The position numbers were made by a program, and so were the translations under genes. The notes beneath the pieces were generated by a model. The model was not told where the DNA came from and ran no database searches. It saw only the letters and a list, made by a program, of their open reading frames with translations. From contig NC_036450.1 in NCBI RefSeq assembly GCF_002775205.1, positions 11,985,479-12,049,478 on the forward strand: 64,000 nt of DNA, written 5' to 3'. Positions within the stretch are counted from its first letter, which is position 1. Every line of letters starts with the position of its first letter. Origin of the DNA: Xiphophorus maculatus (lineage: Eukaryota > Chordata > Actinopteri > Cyprinodontiformes > Poeciliidae). Of this stretch, positions 9,901 to 45,732 are shown in pieces.

Positions 9901-11058
9901 TGTCTGAAGTTATATTTATCCTGTTCTCCCTAACCGTCCCTTTACTCTTTCACTTTCTTTTTTTTCCTGCATGTTTCCAGGAGCTTTAATGACAGTGCTC
10001 CACCCAGTAACCAGTGATGACAGCGTAGGGCCAACCATTTGTTTATATTTTGACCACAGACGCTGAAGCCTCCCACTGGAACCAGCGACTGCTGGAGTAT
10101 CTCTGCTCCTACTCTTCTTTTATTTCCTCCGTTTTTCTTTGACAGTGTAAAAGTAACAGCAGCAGTGGTTCATTTAATTGACATTTTGTTTTGTTTTTAG
10201 AATTTTCATCTGCCCCAACCTGTTTGTTGTGGTGGAGGAAGTGTCTGTACTGTTCATGTCTGGTTGACAGTTGAACAAAAGAAGTGCTCAGAGCCCGGCG
10301 CAACCCAATAAAGTTTTACACAGCTCCCAGAATTTGCTTTGTTGTCATTTGTTTGTGTTAAATTTAATGAAGATAGGGGCAAGTTTTAAATGGCCTCCAA
10401 TGTTGTTAGACATGCACGTTTATTCTAGTTTCAAGGGGATTTATTTATTTCAATTTTAAGTATCATTGAAGTATAAGTATAGAAGGTGAGTCCCTGCAAC
10501 AATTTTGAATCTTCCAAGTTTTTTTTTTTTTTCAGGATTTCAGCAGATCCATTTAGCTCAATGGTTCTCTCCAAACCAGACCAGCTTGCTTGTTTCTGGA
10601 AAAAAAAAAAAAAAGCATCGCCACCAGCATGACACTTGCATACCACCCCCATGTCTCACCACAACATGACATCTTTTTTTATTTTTAGAAATGATTAAAG
10701 CTTAAAAATGATTGAAAGAATAAAACACTTTAACGGTACAATTTCACTTTGCCAAAGAATCATATTCTCAAATGTATATATAGTAAAAAAAAAATCTTAT
10801 TGCATTTTGTGGATACATTGATTATAGATCATTTCCCCGTGAAAACAGGTCAAAACCCAAGATGTTGTACATCAATAAGCAACCTATTTGAACTACATGA
10901 TTATGTTCACCAGCAAGAAAATTCTATGTTACATAAAAATAATTTTAGTGCCTAAAACAGAAAGAAGCTTTCTGTTAACACATACATAGTATTTTTTCAG
11001 TTTTCCAATTATGTCATGGCGACTTCCCTCAATTCACAAAAGCCCAATGCACGTATTT

Positions 11059-11089
11059 CATTTAAACTGGTTAAAAACCAGTTTAAATG
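11059..11089. repeat. Perfect hairpin, 14-bp stem, 3-nt loop
   Basis: CATTTAAACTGGTT is followed by AAA and then its exact reverse complement. The loop is too tight for a typical microRNA precursor. It is more likely a remnant of an inverted duplication. Confidence 0.8.
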
Positions 11090-11962
11090 CCTTTTATATT
11101 ATTCACTTTTGATCAGAAAAAGTGATGGCCGGTGGGTGAAAAGCCACAGTGCACACCCAGTTACTCATCTTATTGTCTTCCTGTAAGTCGTGCATGTGCC
11201 TATCCCCTCTTATAATTAGCTTCCAATAGATAGTAATTCAAAGCCTTTGTTTTGCTAACACAATGTTAATCACAATAATTCTGTTTGAAACCCTCAATAA
11301 TTATATCCCTTAATAAGATAATAAGGAACAAAACTGCCAATTCACTCACATAACATAAACAATACCAATCCTACATCTTTTCAGTGTTTGGTTCTGTGGA
11401 AAGCCACATCAAAACCGTTCTCTATGAAAGATCAAAAACAAGTTCTCCCTACCTGGCCAGTCTTTCGTCTGATCTTCTAAACAACGATGTAGATTTCCAC
11501 TACATGTTTAGAAGTCGAATGTTTGTGCATTTGTTTGCGTTCAAAGGTCTGAAGTACAGTTGGTGCTGCAGGAGGTGAGGCTGTGTAGCAACCCCACAGC
11601 AGCTGGTTAATTATTGCAGAACACGTTGAGACAATCCTCAGAGGGAGTGGCTGACTGACACTAGATCTGACTTGACTTTAGAATGTGAGCATGTATGAGA
11701 GAGAAAACTTGATAGAAAGAGAGGGAGAGAGAGAGGTGGAAGCAGAGAGATGGCGAGAGAGAAACCGCGTGTACAAACGAAATGAGACTCGAGGATTTTC
11801 AAATCTTTGAATCTGATTAAGCTTCCTAGTAGCTAAGCCTTTCTTGCTGCTAAGTTCAGCAGCTTAATTCAAACTGCTTTACCAAGCATATGTTAAAACA
11901 TGCAAAGCAGATTCTTCATCAATACATCACAACTCTGAAGGTCCGATCGACTGCTTATGCCA

Positions 11963-12186
11963 CAGGTGTCAAACTCCAGACCTCAAGGACCGGTGTCCTG
12001 CAACGTTTAGATGTGCCTCTGCTGCACCACACCTGAATAGAATAATTAGGTCATTAGCACGGCTCTGGAGAACTGATCTACACAAGGAGGAGGTAATTAA
12101 GCCATTTCATTCCAGTGTTTTGTACCTGCGGCACATCTAAAAACTGAAGGACAGCGGCCCTTGAAGACTGGAGTTTGACACCCCTG
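11963..12186. mobile_element. Palindromic hAT-like MITE, copy 1
   Basis: It starts CAGGTGTCAAACTCCAG and ends CTGGAGTTTGACACCCCTG, with long terminal inverted repeats that include AGATGTGCC / GGCACATCT. It is flanked by GCTTATGCCA and GCTTGTGCCA, a near-perfect target duplication. No coding frame is present, so it is non-autonomous. Confidence 0.8.
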
Positions 12187-13456
12187 GCTTGTGCCATGCT
12201 AGAGGCATGGCTTCTTTGGAATAGTTGCTTTAAAACAACTTTTCTATTATATTTCAAAGACACTTCCCTTTTTTCGCCATTCCTTTGTTACTAGGTAGTG
12301 TACAGCATTACGGTATAACAATTATGTCTGCAGAGAATTTAGCGAGTACTCAGTTTTAAACTGGCAATTTGTATTTCTATACAGCAAAGTTTAGAATGTA
12401 CAGCAATGATTAAGGTACTTTCTGAAACTTACCAGGTGCACTTTTGAAACGTCTTTGCAAACCTTGCAGAATGTACAGTTCACTTTCTCCCAACTTACCA
12501 GAGTCTGAATTCTCAGTCAAAGAATAATTTATTCGGCCAGCTGCAGAAAGAAACTTTGAGCAAGGAGACAACAGAAACTGCTGTCTTAGTGAGGATGTGT
12601 GATTGACTGTTGCTATGCATAATGCTATCCTCCAGGGACTGTGATTGGTTGATGCTCAAAAATAACATAAAAAAACACGCCCTCACTAGGCAATTGATAG
12701 AAGTTAACTGATCCTACATTGACAGGATTAAGAAAAGTGTGTCACAATGATGAAGCTATGCAATATCTAATTATTTGCCACACAACATCAACATGTTTGA
12801 TCACAGATTATTTTCATCCTTGTCCTTACTTTGATTTTCCAGAACTTTTCACCATTTTACTAAGCCATCTATTTGATATTAATGTGGACATTCAGCTGTC
12901 AGTAATTTATTGTGTTTGCCTGCTTGTAAAAAGTTGTTTGATCTGACAAAGCAAGTAACATAAAATGGGGAAGTAAAAGATGTGAAACCAGCACAAAGGC
13001 AACAGCTGGCAGAGCTATATCCATTTTACAGAATATATTCCTCGTCTTCCCTTCTTAAGACATTGTTAGGTTTGCTAAAAGTTCTTCTCACTGCTCCGAC
13101 GACGTGTCACTATAGGAGCTCTCCTAAGGTCTAAGGGGCTTTTAATGTGTAAGACTTTTCTTAAAATGAAGTCACCAGGCGTTACTTATAGTCCAAGATT
13201 TCTTTGTGGGTCCAGGTATTTTTCCACAACTTAGAGACTGCTTCCAGAATCTAGAAGGGACTTTCCAGAACTTGCAAGACACTTTCTTGGAACCTTCATA
13301 AAACATAAAAAGTCTCTCTGCCAGAACTTATCAAGTACTCTTCGCAAACTTATTGGTAAGTTTTCCAGAATGTACCAGGTACATTTTCATAACTGAGCAG
13401 TCATCATGTGCCACGTTTTAGAAAGAAGTCTTGAAGCTTTATGAAGTCTCGAAGTT

Positions 13457-13499
13457 TTATCATATTCTCGAGCAACCAGTAAGCTTGAGAATATGATAA
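13457..13499. repeat. Hairpin, 17-bp stem
   Basis: TTATCATATTCTCGAGC pairs with GCTTGAGAATATGATAA across a 9-nt loop, with a single G-T wobble. It lies in spacer DNA and its function is unknown. Confidence 0.75.
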
Positions 13500-15360
13500 G
13501 CTGTTTTGTCTTGGTATTTCTTAGCTTTTTAACTTGTTTTACAACTCTTCTGGGCATTTTTCCTTCCTTCATTCCACCCTTATTTCCTTCTTTCTCATTG
13601 AGTCTTTATGAAATTGGATGAACATTTGTGGATATACAATTATCTCCTTTTTATTTGGACAGTATTTGAAATAAGTGTCTTTTTATACTTTTAAAGAAAG
13701 TCCAGGACAGATCTGACTTGGAACTGAATGCTGAGTCTCCCTTGAACAGATCCATCTGCAAGTGTTAGGCAAGTTTTGGCAAGTAGCTTTTTGGTAATCA
13801 TCTAGTTGCTGCAAAAACACCTGAAGACCTGACAGACATAGATTATGACAAAGTTTGTGTTGTTTGATAAGTTGTCTGTACAAAGGGCCTGGGCCTCTCG
13901 AGGTTACATTCCTCAGCTTGGGTGCTCCTTATTTCTCTGCAGTATTGTGTTGCTTTAACAGAAAATCAATTCCTCTAAAACCTTTTAAGTAGAACAATTG
14001 TGCTAAAATCAATCACAGTCCAAGTTCCAAACAAAATCTTTAAAGGATCTTCAGAAGGCCTGGAAAAGTCTTTTATTTAACAGCACAGCATGTACCATAA
14101 AAAAAGGACTTTTGACTCACTAAAGACTGTGTTAGAATTTTGTACAATATAGATAAAAAAGGATTGGTTTTATATGTGACCGCTGTTCGATCAGCAGAGG
14201 GCGCCAGAGGATCTCTAGACATTCTCATGATTTCTAAAGCCAGGGCGTTTAGAGAGGTCAGTTACTTTGTCACTGTGTATGTTTCTATTCTGTTTATTTA
14301 GTTCCAGTGCTGCCATCTTTAATATGATATGAGATATGTTAGTGTCCCTCCCGCCTCCCTTTGTTGGCTTCTTGTAGAATAACCGAAAAAGAAGCTAAGC
14401 TATCGCTTAGTAGACAGCATCACCTAGTGGACAATAAAAAGAACAAGCAGGTTTACTTTAAATAGTTTTCACCAAATGGGAGGTATTGCACCAAATAACA
14501 ATTTTTAATAACTTTTCTCTGATCTTAGCACGAGTTATTTACTAAGCAAATAAATATTGCCCAAATATGTAAACACATTTACTTTCCTTTTTATTGTAAA
14601 TAGATCCTTGTTTAACTGAAAAATATTTATATGCATACCCCTTCTATTTAAATCATTTTTATGGTTTCCACTGGCCAAGACAAACTTCTACTCTATTCTA
14701 TTCTATTCACATCTGCTTGCTGCACATACTGCATGCAATTACAGTATTGCATGCTGAAATATCAGAAAAGTAATTTTTGCCACTGTTTGACATATTCTTG
14801 AAATCACAAATCATAAGTTAACATTCCCCCCCCACACCCCCCAAAAAACAAAACACCTTAATGATGACTTAAAGACACAGACTTCCTGTGGGAGTACAAT
14901 AGCTAAGTGCCGTCGATGCTGGACGGATGAGCAGTGAATGAAGTGAAATGCCATTCCTTTCTTAAAATAAAACAGAAAGTTCAGGCAGACAGGCAACAGG
15001 TGGACACAAAGGCTGTCTCCTGGATTCTGTGTATCCTGGATGTGTGCTTATCAGATTGTTAAGTGGTGAGCTGCATAACAATCTTCTGTGAATACATGTT
15101 TGTAGAAAATATCAATGGTATGGATGTCAAATAGTTTGATAGCGATGATTAGGCACAATTGTGATATGATTGAATTTATATCCTTCAATAAATTTGTTGT
15201 GCTTCTGCTAGATTCCTGACAGGGAACAGTAACATCCCACTGTGATTTATTTTGAATAAATATAAAGTGTCCTGCCAGTGTTGTTGACCACTGCGCCTGC
15301 TGTGTTAGGAGCCATCTGAGCTCAGAGCATAGCTGCAAAATCCCAGTGACTGTACTTAAG

Positions 15361-15366
15361 CAGCTG
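15361..15366 (+). promoter_or_regulatory. E-box CAGCTG upstream of musk
   Basis: A CAGCTG E-box, the core preferred by MyoD and myogenin, lies 191 bp upstream of the musk start codon. MUSK is a muscle gene controlled by myogenic factors, so the site is plausible. Six-base matches are common and no further promoter element is clear. Confidence 0.25.
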
Positions 15367-15556
15367 CCACTGTCCATCACCCAGTTAAAACACACGCAGA
15401 GTGACAGAGCTGTCCCAGAGAGAGCTCATGGTCGTCCCCGGCACAGAGTGAAGCAACAAGATCACCTCCTTATCTGCTGTGGGACACTAGCTGTCAGTTT
15501 GTTATTTTGCTTCCTCGACCACATGTTTTACTCAGTTTAATCGTTTTGGAGCCAAA

Positions 15557-39164
<23,608 letters not shown>

Positions 39165-41518
39165 TTTTTATTTAAGTGATTCTTGCATGAGGGAAAGCAT
39201 CAAGGAAACTGGGATTGCAGTTATAATTTGTCACTGAGAACAAGGATAAATGTAACACTTGATAATGTTGACTTTACTAGCCCTATTTTTTCTTCTGTGG
39301 GTATCATATGTTTAACCCCTATCCTGTTTTAATGACAAACTATGTTTTATTCATTCTATTTTGCTTGACTTTTCTTCAAGTCAAGCAATTTTTGGGGCCT
39401 GAAATCATAAATGTACCAGCCTTATATAGGAAAATCTCAAAGATAGGATAAATATTAAAATAAGAAAATGTCTTTCTGCTTGATCCACCTGATTTGAATT
39501 AATTGCATATTAATATTATAATATTATAATATGCATATTTAATTAGTGGAGGGACATATAAACCCCCAGGACTGGAGTTATTTCTGAGATGGAGAGCAGA
39601 TACAGATACTTATCTGAGTTGAAAATATCGCAGGATGACATCACAGGATGTCCACACAGGATGTCCACACCCATATTCATTTGTGTGTTACAAAGCAGAT
39701 CAAAGACCAATCTGATTGGAAGACAATGCAGCAGCATCTGCTTGCACTTTTCTGATAACAAAACACAAAACTATCATTCCTCCCAGTGACAATTTACAGG
39801 ATAAACTGAGCTACTCCACAGTGGTTTCATGAAGATATATAAATATAAAAATAAGCAAGTCTTCTGAACTGCTTTTCAAAAGAAAATGATGAACTTGAAT
39901 ACTACATCCAATGCTCTGATCAAACATTGTCAAATTGTGTCTAGCTGTATAATTTGTTTTTTTTTGCCCGGACATACTACTGCTACAGTCTTTAATAAAC
40001 TGACATTTGCTACTGTTCACAAGGCTTTCTAAAGTTAGCATGTTAGCATACCCTTCCTTTCTGATGTGACTGATATTTTTCAGCTTGTAACTTATTTCTA
40101 CATGCGCAAAATCTATTTTTTAAGAAAAGTTTTTCTCTTGATTCTAAAACTTGGTGCCTTGATCATTAGAAACTTGAATGACTAATGTTTCAGCTACTCT
40201 CTTCTACACCAAGAGCTATCTGAGAATATCTGAGCACTGTGCAGAGTTGGTCACATAGAGGGATTCACACCAGTCAGTACTGTGGATCCCACACTGGGGA
40301 TGTGACTCACCGACCCCCATGTATTACACAAGCAGCATCCGTCTACTCTCATTTCATCAAGTACTCCACAGATCATTTAAAAAAGCATTAATAGAAACAA
40401 CAATCAAATACGTCATTACTTTATTCATATTTAAGCTACAGTAATTATTCTCAATTTAGTTAGTATATTTCCAATAACTATTTTAAAAAGGCTAGGAGGT
40501 TATCTGCATGGGATGAAAAAAGTCAAGCTCTGAATGCAGCTGAATTAACCTTTTTTGTTAGTTTTTTTTTTTACAGCGTTTGGGAAATGTATGTTTGTGG
40601 TTTTTTTAATAGTTCTTATATAATACCATGTCCTTAGTTGTATTCCTTTGTCATGTACTATAAAGACTTGAATCATAAAAGTATGGACATTTTTAGTAAT
40701 TTCAACAAGAGTTGTTTAAATCTTGTTTTTTATTAGTTTGGTTTTTAACAGTTTTTTTTTTCTTCTCTGCTCTGAATTTTGAAGCATAAAACAGATCAAT
40801 GTCATTTAATGGACAAAGGGCAGTAGCTTGAGAACATAATGCTACCTTTTTAAAGAGTATTGCTATGAAAGAAACAGTTTATTCCACAGTGGCACACAAT
40901 CACTTTTAATTGACACTGATCGTTAAAGTATATACATTTTTATTCCAGTTTGAGGCATTTTCATGAGGTTGTTTGTTTTCATTGTTGGTTTTTGATGGTC
41001 TTTCAAGTTTGCAGGAAAAACAAAATTCAGTGAGTTTTGTTCATAAAATGTCTCAATACTTGTTTAATGGTTGTTCTGCAAAACCACTTGGCAAAATCCA
41101 TTAATTTAGGTTCCTTAAAAATGAATTGACTAAGAATAAGCCAACATTTGTCTGAAGGGTGCAACTGAATTTGCTTTTATGGAGGTTGAATGTTTTTCTG
41201 TTTTTTAAGAAAAGGTTTAGTTCATATCGAACTGACAAGACTTTGCATATGACATTTTTTTAAAATTTTCTTACATACATTGTGGAAAGATTGAATAAAT
41301 TAGAGATTCACATAATTTAAAAGAAAGTATTCAAAATTTTCAGTTCCAAATGCATCCAGTAAAACAGACACGCTTAATTTCTTTTTATGTGTGGTGTGCT
41401 ATTTTTTTTAGTTGCACTTCGTAAACTGTTTTCAGTTCGTTATTTATTTTTGTATTTTTTGATTTCTATGAAATAATATACAGTACATATGTGTATGTCT
41501 GTATTGCCTATGAATAAA
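39165..41518 (+). other. musk: Probable musk 3' UTR
   Basis: The 2.3 kb after the musk stop is AT-rich, free of recognisable transposons and exons, and ends with AATAAA at 41513-41518. The next transposon-rich stretch starts soon after. Other AATAAA sites lie earlier, so shorter 3' ends are possible. Confidence 0.5.
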
Positions 41519-42749
41519 CAAATATTCCATGTATTCGCCCGCGGAGCAAATTCTAAAAATAGCCATTGTCATTAGGGAGCACTGCCAAAGAAATTATTTA
41601 ATTGAGTGTTTTTACATTGAAGTAATAGCATTTGTTTATATTTAGAGTTTTAAAAAAAGGAAATGATAAAAACCGTTTAAAATAAATTGCTTTATGTATA
41701 AAACTCTTTCCTACGGTTGAAGTTCAGAACTATGCTCAGACGCCTGCAGGATATTATCGGAGGGCAGCAGCGCCTGCAGCTGTACAGCTGCACATACTCT
41801 GTGTACCTTGAGATCTTCCTTTAAGTAAAAAAAAAGAGAAAATAATTTCTGGAATTTTTATTATTTAACCCTCTTTACTATTAAAACAATTGTGGAGAAA
41901 AAAAGATCTTTTGTGCCAAAACATCTTGTATGTATTGAACGTGCAAGGAGGGAGGTGGGCGAAGGGGGCCTGAGCCCCTACCCTTTTTATCCTTGATGCC
42001 CCTAGTGCCCCTTTTGAGTTTTTTTTTTTCTCAAAAAAATGTTATTTTGATTTTTTTATTTTTAATCTGTTTGTCAGAAGGCCTGCTGGTAGGACTGGTA
42101 ATATATCACCAAGGCTGAAATCCGCACTTGGGAGACAGCGGACTCTTGAGGACAATGGACTGGCGAGGCAGGGTGCGAGGACCAATGGTCAAAAGGAAAC
42201 ATTGTGTCCGAAAACAGAAAAAGGGAGAAACGGGCGGGCCTGTTGACCCAGCTGATGCCAACTCAACCTCTCTCTAGCAAAGCAAGGTTGGTGGAATCAA
42301 ATAATGTTCTCACTCTTTGGTTACCTAGCAACTCACTCATTCTTTGGTTACCTAGCAACAGCCTGTTGAGTCACTTGCGCAGCAGCAGTTTCTGGTTTCA
42401 CCTCCATTCCTCAGAATTGCTTAGAAATAAAAAAAGAAATAAAAAAACATTGTGATGTATTCCAAATATTTAAAACAGAAAAACTAACAAAAAATTATTG
42501 ATACAGATATAAGACACTTATTTCATGATATCGTAATATTGTTCAGCCTTACCATAATTAGACTATTTCCGTGTTTAAAATCCATTTTAATTAGTTATTA
42601 TTTAGGATTATTTTCTGAGAAATTGAGTTTGATTAGTTTGAATGTAATTACTGAAATTTGTGGTTTGGGTAATGTTATCATTAACCAAATCTATATGAGT
42701 TACAACAACATTTAATTTCCCTTTGGGATCAGTAAAGTTGAATTTTGAA

Positions 42750-43447
42750 GGCAAAATTTTACCAAGTTTTTTTTTTGTCCAGTTTCTAGTGAAAATATCT
42801 TAGTACACTTAAAATAAATAAAATATCAACCTTCCAGACCTCTCAGGTCTTCCGGTTCTGGTCTGCTCTGCATCCCCAGAACCAGAACCAAACGAGGAGA
42901 AGCAGCTTTCAGCATCTATGCACCACAAATTTGGAACAAACTTCCAGAAAACTGTAAAACAGCTGAAACACTGACTTCTTTTAAATCTCAACTGAAAACC
43001 CACCTGTTTAGGATTGTATTTGAAATGTAATCAATTACAAATTTAATGATGGAACTTGACTTAATGCTCAACTAAAAAACCCACCTGTTTAGGATTGTAT
43101 TTGAAACGTAATCAATTACAAATTTAACCTGACTTAATGCTGTGTTTTGATTATTGATTCTATGTTGCATTGTGTTTCTGTGTTTGTAATTATGTAAAGC
43201 ACTTTGAAATGCCTTGCTGCTGAAATGTGCTATACAAATAAAATTTGATTGATTGATTGATTGATAATCTGCCAATGAAACTAGTATTTTTTCCATCAAT
43301 ATTAAGGAATCACTGACTTAAAACAAGCTCCTATATCTTCCTGAATAGTTACTCATAAGTTAGTTGTGTCTTATCTTAAGTGTACTAAGATGTTTGCACA
43401 ATAAACTGGACCAAAACTACTTGGTGAGATTTTGTGTTTTTGCAGTG
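42750..43447. mobile_element. Inverted-repeat element carrying an L2 insertion
   Basis: The arms at about 42750-42811 and 43379-43447 are inverted copies sharing AAGTGTACTAAGAT, AACTGGA and ACTTGGT. Between them sits the LINE fragment at 42829-43264. The outer element looks like a small non-autonomous DNA transposon that received a LINE. Confidence 0.55.
42829..43264 (+). mobile_element. 3' end of an L2/Maui-type LINE
   Basis: The plus strand encodes FSIYAPQIWNKLPENCKTAE and TSFKSQLKTHLFRIVFEM, the typical C-terminus of L2-clade reverse transcriptase ORFs. It is followed by the tail GTAAAGCACTTTGAAATGCC and a (TTGA)n end. A block of about 60 bases (AACCCACCTGTTTAGGATTG onward) occurs twice, at about 42997 and 43079. 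The element is severely 5'-truncated and inactive. Confidence 0.8.
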
Positions 43448-43593
43448 AGGGAGCTGAAAACAATCGGAAATCATTTTTATTTCCAAAAGATGTGAAAAAT
43501 TATGCACTAAAATAGAGCATACTCAAGTTCATAGCTATAATGTGAAAAGTTTTGCATTAATATGATTAATCTGTCAGTTGGAAGAACAAACAC

Positions 43594-44020
43594 CTGTGTG
43601 AAAAGATAACTCCTCTTCGTAGAAAGCGATGGGGCTTCTGTCCACAAACCTTCTCTATTCTATCCACCAGCTACTGGTCGATTTTACTGCTCCAAAACCT
43701 CACTAAATAAAAAAATAAATAAAAAATAAGAGAAAGCATTGTTTATCAGTCCGCCATGGTGGATTTTCCCTCCCCTCAGACTTAAAGCTAACTGGACTCT
43801 CACCTATTAATTTGTTATAATCGACTCCCTTGGCGTTGGTGGTTGAAACGGTCCATGGATCCACCGTGTCGTCCTCACTGGCGAAATCTGCTGCCGGGCC
43901 TTTGTTCGGCACAGCATCGTTCACTGACGGTGGACATGATGCTTTGTAGTCCTGGCCAGTCATCTGTTTGTAGTCCATTTTCAGCTTCAGTAGCAGCTGG
44001 ACAGCAGCATCAACCTCAGC
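43594..44020 (-). pseudogene. wars1: Two-exon fragment of tryptophanyl-tRNA synthetase gene
   Basis: The minus strand holds two exons with intact splice sites: 44020-43804 and 43702-43594. The first encodes the end of the WHEP domain and linker ([42 protein letters not shown]). The second encodes the start of the catalytic part (SSKIDQ-stop-[21 protein letters not shown]). Both match human WARS1 (DPWTVQTSSAKGIDYDKLI; FLRRGIFFSHR). A TAG at 43671-43673 replaces the expected Glu codon. No flanking wars1 exons are seen, so this is a partial genomic duplication and not a retrocopy, since the 101-nt intron is kept. The open first exon suggests the copy is fairly young. Confidence 0.8.
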
Positions 44021-44450
44021 CTGCAGAAAAAATAAATAAAACAGGGGCAAATAAACAAACAACAATATCATCTATTAGGCAAATCTTTATTTTTTTTTAA
44101 AAACCTATCAGTGCTTTCCGTGTTTGCCTTAGGTTCCTGTGTTCGCTGTGGTGTGTTGGTTTATGTATAATGGTTAATAAATTACATTTTGAAAACTATG
44201 TTGGATATTTATCCTTACAGGACTTTAATATAAGGTAGCTATGGAAAGATAGTTTAAATCCCAAGGCCCCTTACCTTTGTGAAATGAAGAGCAAATGTTT
44301 CCAAAGCACAGTTAAAGACTTTCTGGTAAATTAATGTATTCCCATGTTATAGAGTGGGAACGGATTATATCAGGTGGCTAAAGTATTTGGTTCCCCTCCT
44401 TTAACTTTGGAAAATAATAATCAAATGTCCACAGGATTTGACAGTCTCTG

Positions 44451-45258
44451 GGGATGAGCTCCCAAAGCCTAAATCTTTTTGGTCAGTTTACTTTTGTTTA
44501 TTTGGCGGCTTGGTGCTTTTTCTGGTAAAAATGAATGACAGTAGTTTGAACCTCTCGTAGTTCTAAGAGCGGTGGTTTGGATCCCGGCAGAGGGTTCTGC
44601 AGTTCTGGCGGGTCATCGGTTTATGAGCTTCTTTGATGTTTCCCGAACTGGAGAGCTGATTGGTCACCTATCGGCTGACATCTGCCGCTCTTCTGAGCGT
44701 TGCGCTAAGAAGAGCGTTAAACAATTTAATCTAGTCGAATTTAATCTAGCCAAAGTAGAGTAGAAATTAAGCAAATATTGTTGCTTCACCTTCTCGTCCT
44801 CTGAACGTCTGACACCACCTGGACCTGCGATCAACACTCTCCTCTTTCCGTGAGCTTCGCTTGCATGTCTTTATTATTTAGCATCGTCTGAAAAAAAAAA
44901 GTCTCTTGTGGTTTAGGTTTGTGCTGAATTTTGCGCATTGGGGAGGTGGTTGTGCTCTTGCAGGTCAGGTGCAGTGATAGTTGTGTGCTACCCTCCGATC
45001 TGTCGGACCTTATTTTTTTTCGGCATCTGCTGGTGTCAGCCAGGGGGTGACCAGTCAGCTGTTCAGTATGCGAAACCACAAAAAGGCTAATAAACCGGCG
45101 ACCCACCAGAACCGCACACACTGTAAAAAGCTTAGGCGGGCTCTTAGAACAACGGGAGGTTCAAACTCCACTCATTAATTTTTAGCTTACAGAAAAACGC
45201 CAACCCGTGAAATAAACAAAAGTAAACTGACCAATAAGATTTAGGTTTTCTTGCTCTC
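44451..45258. mobile_element. Foldback-like element with about 250-bp inverted repeats
   Basis: The left arm (about 44451-44695) and right arm (about 44990-45258) are inverted copies. Shared phrases are CCTAAATCTT, GGTCAGTTTACTTTTGTTTA, GTTTGAACCTC, GTTCTAAGAGC and ACTGG(T/A)CACC. The arms flank a roughly 300-bp middle without a coding frame. The element family is not recognised. Confidence 0.7.
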
Positions 45259-45732
45259 CCCTGGTATTAATGTCAAATGATAAATTAAAACCAATGTTTA
45301 CATGGTATTAAAGACTCAACCCGTATTTTAAGAGAGGGAATCTTGGGGGTTGCTGGCACCAGGCTGCTTGGGGGTTAGCGGCAGCAGAGGGAAACCTATC
45401 ATTGTTTCCTCAAGCAATGCTTAGCAAATGTCACAGTTAAGACTATTAAGACATGCATATTAAATGTGCAGCTATTCACATAAAGCATTTAAAATAAGTT
45501 ATGCTTTATGATATTTTCTTTGCAGAGAAAGACAATAAATAGTAGTTAATTGAGAACTTTATATGCTCTTCAGTATGCAGATCATGGCATGTTTACCTAG
45601 GGAATATTAGAGCAGTTTACCATATATTTGTCTGTTTTCTTAATTAACTAAGTGGTAGGGGACATTAGAGAAGGAAAAGTGGAAAAGACAGAATTATTAA
45701 AGTAGAAGTATTTTACTGAATGCATGCAGGTA

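Larger units (their letters stand above)
9901..15556. other. Spacer between divergent rassf6 and musk
   Basis: No exon with conserved coding content is seen on either strand in about 5.6 kb. It holds one palindromic transposon (11963-12186), two hairpins (11059-11089 and 13457-13499), GA-rich sequence near 11700-11760, and a degenerate stretch near 13190-13410 with repeated CCAGAA(C/T) phrases. Promoters of both genes must lie at its ends. Confidence 0.6.

Noticed and set aside
43703..44071. Minus-strand frame of 122 codons as an intact gene
   Set aside because: The frame runs through both splice sites into intron. Only the part from 44020 to 43804 matches wars1, and the next exon carries a stop.
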